Below the pieces are notes generated by a model. It did not search any database. It was not told the origin of the DNA and worked only from the letters and a program-made list of their open reading frames with translations. Shown here piece by piece: positions 1-5,927 of a DNA stretch of 11,617 nt; positions within the stretch are counted from its first letter, which is position 1; each line of letters opens with the position of its first letter. A program made the position numbers and the translations under genes. Origin of the DNA: Micrococcales bacterium (lineage in GTDB: Bacteria; Actinomycetota; Actinomycetes; Actinomycetales; Dermatophilaceae); contig JAKDLQ010000053.1 in assembly GCA_030452775.1 (NCBI GenBank), forward strand, positions 1 to 11,617, given 5' to 3'.

Positions 1-367
1 GGTCGGTGCACCACCAGTACTCGGGCAGCGTCTCGCCCTTCCAGGCGAAGACGGGCACGCCCTGCAGATCCTCTGGCGTGCCCTGGGCGCCGACGACGGC
101 GGCCGCGGCCGCTTCGTCCTGGGTGGAGTAGATGTTGCACGACGCCCAGCGGACCTCCGCGCCGAGGGCGGTGAGGGTCTCGATGAGGACGCCGGTCTGC
201 ACGGTCATGTGCAACGATCCGGCGATGCGAGCGCCCTTGAGTGGCTGGCTCGGGGCGAACTCCTCACGGATCGACATCAGGCCGGGCATCTCGTGCTCGG
301 CCAGGCGCAGCTGGTGGCGGCCGGCCTCGGCGAGGCTCAGGTCGGCAACCTTGTGGTCAAAGGACAT
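1..367 (-). CDS. ahcY: S-adenosylhomocysteinase (adenosylhomocysteinase), N-terminal 122 codons, cut by the left window edge
   Basis: The enzyme hydrolyses S-adenosylhomocysteine to adenosine and homocysteine in the cytosol, relieving product inhibition of SAM-dependent methyltransferases and returning homocysteine to the methionine cycle. The visible part begins MSFDHKVADLSLAEAGRHQL and carries family signatures: the SLHMTVQTGVLIETL block (residues 51-65, with His53 and Thr55 of the substrate site), CNIYSTQD (77-84), and FAWKGETLPEYWW (107-119), the segment before the catalytic region of actinobacterial enzymes. The NAD-binding Rossmann domain lies off the window. The ATG at 367 is supported by an AGGAG eight bases upstream and by alignment from memory with other actinobacterial AhcY proteins. 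The gene follows the CDF transporter gene by 97 bases, and that gap holds a -10 box and a structured leader, so it probably has its own regulated promoter. Identification is near certain. Confidence 0.97.
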   Translation of the reverse strand, partial: MSFDHKVADLSLAEAGRHQLRLAEHEMPGLMSIREEFAPSQPLKGARIAGSLHMTVQTGVLIETLTALGAEVRWASCNIYSTQDEAAAAAVVGAQGTPEDLQGVPVFAWKGETLPEYWWCTD

Positions 368-448
368 GATGACGTCTCCTGGTGGGTGATGGTGTGCAGA
401 CCCGGCGCGCCCCTCTGGGCGGGTTGGCGGGTCATCACCCACGCCGGC
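368..448 (-). promoter_or_regulatory. Structured 5' leader of ahcY, candidate cis-regulatory RNA
   Basis: Read as RNA on the minus strand, three helices nest. The outer helix P1 pairs GTGGGTGATG (442-433) with CATCACCCAC (391-382), ten perfect pairs. P2 pairs ACCCG (432-428) with CGGGT (404-400). P3 pairs CGCCC (421-417) with GGGCG (412-408) around an AGAG loop. Unpaired CCAACC (427-422) and CTGCACAC (399-392) flank P2 and could form a ligand or protein site. A competing helix pairs TGATGAC (437-431) with GTCATCA (373-367), including the A of the start codon, and excludes P1 and part of P2. This is the layout of a translation-controlling switch. It lacks the conserved cores I recall for SAH riboswitches (GAGGAGCG, CAGGCUCGG). 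The pairing is seen directly; the function is inferred. Confidence 0.5.
376..380 (-). promoter_or_regulatory. Shine-Dalgarno sequence of ahcY
   Basis: On the minus strand this reads AGGAG, eight bases before the ahcY ATG. It is a textbook ribosome binding site, in contrast to the other promoter-proximal genes of this window, which have none. It lies directly after the 3' arm of the leader's outer helix (382-391), so that helix probably leaves it exposed. The competing helix (367-373 with 431-437) would instead cover the start codon and spacer. Confidence 0.75.
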
Positions 449-456
449 AGGGACCC

Positions 457-462
457 AGTCTA
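457..462 (-). promoter_or_regulatory. -10 box of the ahcY promoter
   Basis: TAGACT on the minus strand lies five bases after the stop codon of the CDF transporter gene. Transcription starting 6-8 bases downstream would begin near 448-450, just before the outer helix of the leader, giving a 5' UTR of about 80 nt. A weak -35-like CCGACG (shared with TTGACA at GAC) lies 16 bases upstream inside the last codons of the transporter gene. Sequence match only. Confidence 0.45.
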
Positions 463-467
463 GCTTC

Positions 468-1469
468 TCAGGCGGGTCCGTCGGCCACCGTGGCGGAGGA
501 TCGGGAGGCGTGGTCATGCCGGTCGAGGTCCGCCTCGACGTACATGACCAGGGTCAGGCCCGGGGCTGCGGCTCGAGCTGCTGCCTCTGCGGCGTCGATC
601 GTCGCCGCGATCTCTGTGCCCGGTGCCGCGCCCGGGACGGCCACCTTGACTCCGACGAGGACCTCCTCCGGTCCGAGGTGCAGCGTCTTCATATGGATGA
701 TCCGCAGCACGCCCGGAGCCTGCTCGATGGCCGCAACGATCGCCTCCTGGTTGCGCGGAGTGGCCGACTCACCGACGAGCAGGGACTTCATCTCGACAGC
801 GAGGAAGATGGCGACGGCGATCAGGAGCAGGCCGATGCAGGCCGTTCCGGCGACATCGAAGACCGGGTTCTTGGTCAGAAGCGTCAGACCCACGCCGAGG
901 AGCGCGAGGACGAGGCCGATCAGGGCCGCGAAGTCCTCCAGAAGGATGACCGGCAGTTCCGGTGCCTTGGCCGACCGGACGAACTCATTCCACTTGCGGG
1001 TGCCGCGCAAGGGGTTGCTCTCCCGGATCGCGGTGCGAAACGAGAGACTCTCCAGGACGATCGCCACGACGAGCACGACGACGGGCACCCACCACCATCG
1101 CGTGCTTCCGCCGAGGGCGTCATCGAACGGGTCGTACGCTGCGAGCGCTTGGGTCTCATGCCATTTGTGGTAGGCCTCGTAGAGGGCGAACAGTCCACCG
1201 ACCGAGAAGAGCACGATCGATACGATGAAGGCGTAGACGTAGCGCTCCCGTCCGAAGCCGAAGGGATGCTCCGGAGTAGCCGCTCTCTTGGCCCGCTTCC
1301 CGCCGAGCAGCAGCAGCCCCTGGTTGCCGGAGTCGGCGACCGAGTGGATCGCCTCGGCGAGCATCGAGCTCATCCCGGTCAAGGCGAAGGCGACGAACTT
1401 GGTGACCGCGATGCCGGTATTGGCCAGGAGCGCGGCCACGACTGCCTTGGTGCCACCATCAACGGACAT
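468..1469 (-). CDS. Cation diffusion facilitator (CDF) family transporter, ZnT9-like
   Basis: A cytoplasmic-membrane divalent-cation/proton antiporter, probably exporting zinc or a related metal. The 333-residue product has an early hydrophobic stretch, the TM2 metal motif HSVAD (His42, Asp46) followed by SGNQGLLLLGG, the loop HPFGFGRERY (68-77), a long central loop, the TM5 motif LLEDFAALIG (Glu178, Asp179) and a soluble C-terminal domain from about residue 235. The first His of the usual HxxxD in TM5 is absent and Glu-Asp stands instead, which fits the ZnT9-like branch rather than ZitB/FieF. The reading frame stays open upstream to a GTG at 1517, but homologues as I recall begin MSxxGGTKA, and a TAAAGT box seven bases before the ATG at 1469 fits a leaderless start there. 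The last 15 or so residues are a hydrophilic tail. The metal specificity cannot be read from the sequence. Confidence 0.92.
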   Translation of the reverse strand: MSVDGGTKAVVAALLANTGIAVTKFVAFALTGMSSMLAEAIHSVADSGNQGLLLLGGKRAKRAATPEHPFGFGRERYVYAFIVSIVLFSVGGLFALYEAYHKWHETQALAAYDPFDDALGGSTRWWWVPVVVLVVAIVLESLSFRTAIRESNPLRGTRKWNEFVRSAKAPELPVILLEDFAALIGLVLALLGVGLTLLTKNPVFDVAGTACIGLLLIAVAIFLAVEMKSLLVGESATPRNQEAIVAAIEQAPGVLRIIHMKTLHLGPEEVLVGVKVAVPGAAPGTEIAATIDAAEAAARAAAPGLTLVMYVEADLDRHDHASRSSATVADGPA

Positions 1470-1476
1470 GGACGTC

Positions 1477-1482
1477 ACTTTA
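1477..1482 (-). promoter_or_regulatory. -10 box for the CDF transporter gene, probable leaderless start
   Basis: TAAAGT on the minus strand, seven bases before the ATG at 1469. No Shine-Dalgarno precedes this ATG. The rest of the 1470-1652 gap holds no convincing -35, terminator with a T tract, or further gene. Confidence 0.35.
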
Positions 1483-1652
1483 ACGATCGGGGGGTGCACC
1501 TTCCTGGACATCTCCACGGTGGCGATATGTTCCGACGATCACGGCACCACGCCTTCACCCAGACAAGTCGTACCCCTCGACCTCGATCGTCACCGCGACA
1601 CGGCTGCCAGATCGCCGGCCGGGCCGGGACTTCCGTCGTAGGCGACGTCAGG

Positions 1653-3044
1653 TCACGGATGGTGATGCGCGTCGAGGTCGAGGCCGAGCAGCGCGTTCTC
1701 GACGACCTCTGCCATCGCCGGATGGATCCAGTACTGCCCTCGGGCCATGTCATCCACCCGGGTGCCGAACGCCATGGCCTGGATCAGTGGCTGGATGAGG
1801 CTCGAGGCCGAAGGGCCCATCAGGTGGGCGCCGAGGAGCAGCCCGGTGGCGGGGTCGGCGATGAGCTTGCAGATGCTCGTCGTGTCCTCCATGGCCCAGC
1901 CGTATGCCGTGTCGCCGTACTCTTGCAGCGCCCTGACGTACCGCACTCCCTTGGCCACGCACTCCTCCTCCGTCAGTCCGACGGTCGCGATCTGAGGGTG
2001 GCTGAAGATGGCCGATGGAACATGCGAGTGATCGAAGGAGCGCAGAAGCTCAGGGTGGGCGAGGTTGTGTGCCACGATCCGGGCCTCGGCATTGGCGACG
2101 TGCTTGAGCTGGTAGGGGGAGCTCGCATCGCCGAGTGACCAGACCCCGGCGGCCGTGGTCCGGCCGTGCCCGTCGACGACGATCCGCCCGTCCGGATGGA
2201 CGTCGATGCCGACCGTCGCCAGGTCGAGGTCGGCGACCGAGGGAATGCGGCCGGTCGCGACGAGAAGCAGGTCACCCCGTGCCGCCGTCCCGTCGGACAG
2301 CTGCAGCACGATCCCGCCGTCGTCCGCGCTGGCGGCCACCGCCTGCACCTCCGAGCGGACATCCCAGCGCTGCCGCGCCAGCTCGGTGAAACGGCGGGAG
2401 ATCTCGTCGTCGAGATGGCGCACCAGTTGTCGACCGCGTGCGACGACGGTGACCTGTGAGCCCAGGCCGGAGAAGATGTGCGCCATCTCCGCGGCGATGA
2501 AGCCGGCGCCGAGGATGACGAGCCGCTCCGGCACGGCGTCGATCCGCATGATCGTGTCGGAGGTGTGAAAGCGCACGCCACTCCGTGCGATGACGTCAGG
2601 GATCATCGGGTGGGCGCCGGTCGCGAGGACGATCTGGTCGGCAGTCAGCCTGGCCTCCCCGCCGTCATCGAGGGCGACGGTCAGTTCGCGCTGACCGGTG
2701 AACCGGGCGCGTCCCAGGTAGGCCGTCGTGTTGGGACCGTCGATGCGGTAGTCCCGTCCGCTCTCGGAGATGGGGTCGATCCGGCCGAAGATCCGGTCAC
2801 GGATGGCCGGCCAGCGGACCTTGTCGAGTCCCGCGTCGATGCCGAATCTGGCAGCGTCGGTGATGGTGTCGGCGATGTCCGCGGTGTAGACGAACATCTT
2901 GGTCGGGATGCAGCCGACGTTGAGGCAGGTCCCGCCGAAGACCCCCGACTCGATGACGGCAACTCGCTTGTCGTCGAAGTCCGGCGTGACGAGCGAGTTC
3001 CCCGACCCGGTGCCGACGATCGCGAGGTCGTAGTGCGAAGTCAC
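1653..3044 (-). CDS. mtr: Mycothione reductase
   Basis: An FAD-dependent, NADPH-using flavoenzyme of the pyridine nucleotide-disulfide reductase family that reduces mycothiol disulfide (mycothione) to mycothiol, the actinobacterial counterpart of glutathione reductase, in the cytosol. The 463-residue length is normal. FAD site GTGSGNS at 11-17; redox-active disulfide Cys40-Cys45 in GGTCLNVGCIPTK; NADPH-binding Rossmann motif GAGFIAAEMAHIF near the middle; second FAD motif GDASSPYQLKH; dimerisation domain ending in the catalytic dyad His441 and Glu446 of YWIHPAMAEV. All catalytic residues are present. The start is GTG at 3044 with no good Shine-Dalgarno, but TAGGCT lies six bases upstream. It begins 24 bases after the SIS-domain gene, so it may be read from the pmm operon, its own promoter, or both. 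The Mtr rather than glutathione or mercuric reductase assignment rests on overall resemblance and the actinobacterial context. Confidence 0.94.
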   Translation of the reverse strand: MTSHYDLAIVGTGSGNSLVTPDFDDKRVAVIESGVFGGTCLNVGCIPTKMFVYTADIADTITDAARFGIDAGLDKVRWPAIRDRIFGRIDPISESGRDYRIDGPNTTAYLGRARFTGQRELTVALDDGGEARLTADQIVLATGAHPMIPDVIARSGVRFHTSDTIMRIDAVPERLVILGAGFIAAEMAHIFSGLGSQVTVVARGRQLVRHLDDEISRRFTELARQRWDVRSEVQAVAASADDGGIVLQLSDGTAARGDLLLVATGRIPSVADLDLATVGIDVHPDGRIVVDGHGRTTAAGVWSLGDASSPYQLKHVANAEARIVAHNLAHPELLRSFDHSHVPSAIFSHPQIATVGLTEEECVAKGVRYVRALQEYGDTAYGWAMEDTTSICKLIADPATGLLLGAHLMGPSASSLIQPLIQAMAFGTRVDDMARGQYWIHPAMAEVVENALLGLDLDAHHHP

Positions 3045-3050
3045 AGGTGC

Positions 3051-3056
3051 AGCCTA
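3051..3056 (-). promoter_or_regulatory. -10 box for mtr, probable leaderless start
   Basis: TAGGCT on the minus strand, six bases before the GTG start of mtr, within the 24-base gap after the SIS-domain gene. The same hexamer and spacing occur before the metallopeptidase-family gene at 6493-6498. If used, transcription would begin on the start codon itself. No matching -35 was seen. Confidence 0.4.
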
Positions 3057-3068
3057 TTGCCCGTGCAC

Positions 3069-4205
3069 TCAGGCGGGCCGCTGGTCTCCCAGCAGGCGGG
3101 TGTGCGGCGAGTCTGCGGGGTCGAGGCCGTGTCCGAGGGCGAGATAGGTCGCAGCGAAATCGGTCAGTGCGACGTGCCGGGCCAGCCGCAACAGCGGCTC
3201 GGGCGACTCTGCGTCGAGGAGCGAGACGCGCACCCCGGCGTCCTCGGCCGCGGCCATCACCCGGTCGGAGAGCGGTCGTGACGCGGCGCCCTCGGGCGAC
3301 AGGTCACGGAGCAGGATGAGGCGAAGCGGTGGTCGGGGCGGCGCGTCGAGGAACGGGTCGGCGAAGATGTCCTCGTCACCGCGACCGCCTCCGGTGAGCG
3401 GCCCGTCGAAGCACGCCACGATCTGGGACGCGGCATCCGGCAGGGTGCCGAAAGCCACCGGCACCCTGCCGGTCCGGCCCAGCATCGCGCTCGCGCGCCT
3501 GACGGCCACCCCTCCGAGGGGTCCCGAGCCGAGCAGGATCGGGGTCGACTCGACGATCTCGATCGCGAGGATCTTGGCCGGGTTGACAAACGACTCCGAC
3601 GCCGGCCGGGCCTCCTGCGCTCGTTCGTCGAGGGCATCCGCGAGCGCCTCCCAGATCTCGGGCCGGACCGGCATCAGCCCGACGGCCTCGGCCGCCATGA
3701 GCACCGGCGTGACCTGGGCCCAGAGCGACGTGCGAGAGGATGCGCCGGAGACCGATACGGGGACGTGCAGGCCACGTGCCTGGGCGCTCACGTCGGCCAG
3801 GGGTGAGTCCGGTGCGCCGACCGTGAGGACGGAGGCTCCGCGCCGCGCCGCCTCGGCGACGAGTGACAGCGCGCCCGCGGCTCTCCCGGACTGGGAGACT
3901 GCGATGACCAGGTCCAGGGCGCCGACCCAGCCGGGAAGTGGCCCGGCCGGACACGTCTGCACGGGGATCGCGCCGCTCATCCTCGTTGCCCCTTCGAGGA
4001 TGTCTGCTACCGCCGCGGATCCTCCGGCGGCAGCCACGACGATACCGCGGGGGCGCAGGTCGGCGAGACGCTCGAGACCGGCCTCTCTCGTGGAGCGGAC
4101 CATCGTGCGCACGTGCGCACCGGCGCTTGCCAGGGCCTTCAGGGAGCCGCGCGTGTCGACCAGCTCGAGGGCCTGCACGTCATCGAGGCGGGCTTCATCG
4201 AACAT
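3069..4205 (-). CDS. SIS-domain protein, phosphoglucose/phosphomannose isomerase-like (probably degenerate)
   Basis: A 378-residue cytosolic protein with two SIS (sugar isomerase) folds, resembling bifunctional PGI/PMI enzymes that interconvert fructose-6-P with glucose-6-P and mannose-6-P. First SIS domain about 50-180: AAAGGSAAVAD (58-68) replaces the usual GxGGSG loop and SQSGRAAGALS (104-114) replaces SxSGNTEET. Second SIS domain about 205-378: NPAKILAIE (208-216), TPILLGSGPLGG (221-232), and a C-terminal ATYLALGHGLDPAD (352-365) typical of the family. The NHNE-type catalytic stretch I expect after the second phosphate loop reads LPDAASQIV here, so activity is doubtful. ATG at 4205 is chosen because the open frame upstream to 4340 overlaps the Trm112-like gene and is not family-like. 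It follows that gene by 22 bases, in one operon with pmm. A sugar-phosphate-binding or regulatory role in mannose metabolism is inferred. Confidence 0.82.
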   Translation of the reverse strand: MFDEARLDDVQALELVDTRGSLKALASAGAHVRTMVRSTREAGLERLADLRPRGIVVAAAGGSAAVADILEGATRMSGAIPVQTCPAGPLPGWVGALDLVIAVSQSGRAAGALSLVAEAARRGASVLTVGAPDSPLADVSAQARGLHVPVSVSGASSRTSLWAQVTPVLMAAEAVGLMPVRPEIWEALADALDERAQEARPASESFVNPAKILAIEIVESTPILLGSGPLGGVAVRRASAMLGRTGRVPVAFGTLPDAASQIVACFDGPLTGGGRGDEDIFADPFLDAPPRPPLRLILLRDLSPEGAASRPLSDRVMAAAEDAGVRVSLLDAESPEPLLRLARHVALTDFAATYLALGHGLDPADSPHTRLLGDQRPA

Positions 4206-4227
4206 GGCGGTGTGGTTGGGTCGGGCT

Positions 4228-4434
4228 TCAGTCGCCCAGCCGGCGGGCGAGGTCGACGAGCAGGACCGGCACACCGTCATCGACGCGGTAGGCGAGCGCG
4301 CAGTGGTGACAGTGCAGCTCGGCAGGCATCGCGTCGCCACCTGCCGGACCGGTCGCGTCGGTGAGGGCGCCCTTGCACTGGGGGCAGCGCAGGATCTCGC
4401 GCAGCCACGGCTCGATCGACTGGGTGCTCGACAT
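4228..4434 (-). CDS. Trm112-like small zinc-ribbon protein
   Basis: A 68-residue protein with a single zinc ribbon: LRCPQCKGAL gives Cys17 and Cys20, LHCHHCALAY gives Cys42 and Cys45, followed by the family-typical RVDDGVPVLL. In archaea and eukaryotes Trm112 activates methyltransferases; the partner of bacterial members such as this is not something I can name, and no methyltransferase lies beside it. ATG at 4434 overlaps the pmm stop by one base (TGATG) and has AGGAG seven bases upstream inside the pmm gene, so translation is probably coupled to pmm. The alternative GTG at 4437 is one codon earlier and less well placed. The operon position between a sugar-phosphate mutase and an isomerase-like protein suggests a role in the same pathway or complex, which is inference only. 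Confidence 0.9.
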   Translation of the reverse strand: MSSTQSIEPWLREILRCPQCKGALTDATGPAGGDAMPAELHCHHCALAYRVDDGVPVLLVDLARRLGD

Positions 4435-5900
4435 CACTGCTCTCCTGGGTGGGCGGCATACGTGTCAGTTCGCGGCGGGGTGGCTCGGATGAGACCGAGT
4501 ATCTCGTCGCGGAGTGCTTCCATCGTCTCACGGTCGGCCGCCTCGACGTTGAGCCGCAGCAGCGGTTCGGTGTTGGAGGCGCGGACGTTGAACCACCACA
4601 TCGGCGAGGTGCCATCAGGGTGGCTGACGGTCAGCCCGTCGAGTTCGTCGATTGCCGCCCCGCGGTGCTGCGCCCAGCCACGGACAGCCCCGACGGCTTC
4701 GGTGATGCCCTGCACCGAGGAGTTGATCTCCCCCGAGGCGACGTAGCGCTCGAACTCTCGGGCGAGGTCTGCAAGCGGCCGGTCCTGTTCGCCGAGCGCG
4801 GCGAGGACGTGCAGAGCCGCCAGCATGCCGGTGTCGGCGAACCAGAAGTCCCGGAAATAGTAGTGGGCCGAATGCTCCCCGCCGAACACGGCACCCGTGC
4901 GTGCCATCTCGGCCTTCATGTATGAATGCCCCACTCGCGTCCGCACGGGGGTGGCGCCATGCTCCCGAATGACCTCAGGCAGGGCGACGCTCGTGATGAC
5001 GTTGTGCACGACCGACACGTCCTGGTCGCCCCCGGCCCGCGCCCGGGCGATCTCCCGTGCTGCGACGAGACCGGTGATCGCACTCGGGGAGACGGGATCC
5101 CCGTCGGCATCGATGACGAAACACCGGTCGGCGTCACCATCGAAGGCCAGTCCGAGGTCGGCGTCATGCTTGCGCACGGCCACCTGGAGGTCGACGAGGT
5201 TGGCGGGTTCGAGCGGGTTGGCCTCGTGGTTGGGGAAGGACCCGTCGAGGTCGAAGTAGAGCGGGATCACGGTGAGCGGGAGCTCGGGCAGTCCGGCGGC
5301 CGTGCCAAGGACCGCCGGCACCGTGAGACCGGCCATCCCGTTGCCCGCGTCGACGACGACCCGCAGGCATCGGATGGTGCGCAGGTCGACGAGTCTTCGC
5401 AGGAAGCCCGCATAGTCACCAAGGGTGTCGCGGGACTTCAGCCTGCCGGCGCCACCGGCGGGGTCGGGCAGGCCTGAGCCTCCATCGAGCAGCCATTGCG
5501 CCAGGTCACGGATCTCGACCAGTCCCGAGTCCTGACCGACCGGTCGGGCAGCGGATCGGCACAGCTTGATGCCGTTGTAGGCGGCCGGGTTGTGGCTGGC
5601 GGTGAACATCGCCCCGGGCACGTCGAGAGCTCCGCTTGCGTGGTAGAGCCCATCGGTGGAGCAGAGCCCGATGCGGACAGCGTCAACACCTCTGGACGTG
5701 ACCCCCTCGGCGAACGCCGCGCTGAGATCGGGCGACGAGCGTCGCATGTCGTGGCCGATGACGACACTGTCCTTGCCGTCCGGGATCGCCACCACCTCGG
5801 CGAAGGCCACCCCTATGGTCCGGACGACCTCGGGCGAGAGCTGCTCGGGCACCAGCCCCCGCACGTCGTAGGCCTTGATGAAGTCAGCGAGTCGGGTCAC
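4434..5900 (-). CDS. manB: Phosphomannomutase/phosphoglucomutase
   Basis: An alpha-D-phosphohexomutase that moves phosphate between C6 and C1 of mannose (and probably glucose), supplying mannose-1-phosphate for GDP-mannose and thus mannosylated lipids, glycans and glycoproteins. The 488-residue length is normal. The four active-site elements are intact: TASHNP (100-105) with the phosphoserine Ser102, the Mg-binding DGDADR (254-259), the sugar-specificity loop GEHSAHYYFRD (341-351), and the phosphate clamp RASNTEP (440-446). The GTG start at 5900 puts the conserved IKAYDVRG block near the N-terminus as in relatives. There is no Shine-Dalgarno, but TAGGGT lies seven bases before the GTG. It is 27 bases downstream of DUF3499 and overlaps the Trm112-like gene by one base, so it belongs to a minus-strand operon. 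PMM versus PGM preference cannot be settled by eye; context favours mannose. Confidence 0.95.
   Translation of the reverse strand: MTRLADFIKAYDVRGLVPEQLSPEVVRTIGVAFAEVVAIPDGKDSVVIGHDMRRSSPDLSAAFAEGVTSRGVDAVRIGLCSTDGLYHASGALDVPGAMFTASHNPAAYNGIKLCRSAARPVGQDSGLVEIRDLAQWLLDGGSGLPDPAGGAGRLKSRDTLGDYAGFLRRLVDLRTIRCLRVVVDAGNGMAGLTVPAVLGTAAGLPELPLTVIPLYFDLDGSFPNHEANPLEPANLVDLQVAVRKHDADLGLAFDGDADRCFVIDADGDPVSPSAITGLVAAREIARARAGGDQDVSVVHNVITSVALPEVIREHGATPVRTRVGHSYMKAEMARTGAVFGGEHSAHYYFRDFWFADTGMLAALHVLAALGEQDRPLADLAREFERYVASGEINSSVQGITEAVGAVRGWAQHRGAAIDELDGLTVSHPDGTSPMWWFNVRASNTEPLLRLNVEAADRETMEALRDEILGLIRATPPRTDTYAAHPGEQ
4442..4446 (-). promoter_or_regulatory. Shine-Dalgarno that sets the Trm112-like start
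   Basis: AGGAG on the minus strand within the last codons of pmm, seven bases before the ATG at 4434. It favours that ATG over the GTG one codon upstream and fits translation coupled to pmm termination. Confidence 0.65.
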
Positions 5901-5907
5901 GAACAGG

Positions 5908-5913
5908 ACCCTA
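5908..5913 (-). promoter_or_regulatory. -10 box for pmm/manB, probable leaderless start
   Basis: TAGGGT on the minus strand, seven bases before the GTG of pmm, in the 27-base gap after DUF3499. It would give pmm a promoter in addition to read-through from DUF3499. No clear -35. Confidence 0.35.
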
Positions 5914-5927
5914 GTGGGACGGGCCGC

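Noticed and set aside
368..467. A known SAH or SAM riboswitch upstream of ahcY
   Set aside because: The consensus blocks I recall for the SAH class (GAGGAGCG, CAGGCUCGG, AACGGCGCUC) are absent, and the fold differs. It is kept only as an unclassified structured leader.
1470..1517. Upstream extension of the CDF transporter to the GTG at 1517
   Set aside because: The added residues do not look like the family N-terminus, and the ATG at 1469 has a well-placed -10 box and matches the MSxxGGTKA start remembered from relatives. It cannot be fully excluded.
1530..1590. GACGATC/GATCGTC inverted repeat in the mtr-CDF gap as a terminator or operator
   Set aside because: Seven bases with a loop of nearly 40 bases and no T tract. 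The arms contain GATC, a self-complementary tetramer, so chance pairing is likely.
510..2138. A 542-codon open frame on the plus strand
   Set aside because: It runs antisense across the CDF transporter gene, the 1470-1652 gap and part of mtr. Its composition is that of a GC-rich shadow frame with no recognisable motif, while the minus-strand frames are clear protein families.
3938..4291. Plus-strand Arg/Ser-rich frames inside the SIS-domain gene and similar short frames elsewhere
   Set aside because: They are Arg/Pro/Ser-rich translations expected from off-frame reading of GC-rich genes, with no start signal or family resemblance.
4206..4340. Upstream extension of the SIS-domain gene
   Set aside because: It overlaps the Trm112-like gene in another frame, and the translated extension is Ser/Thr/Cys-rich without family resemblance.
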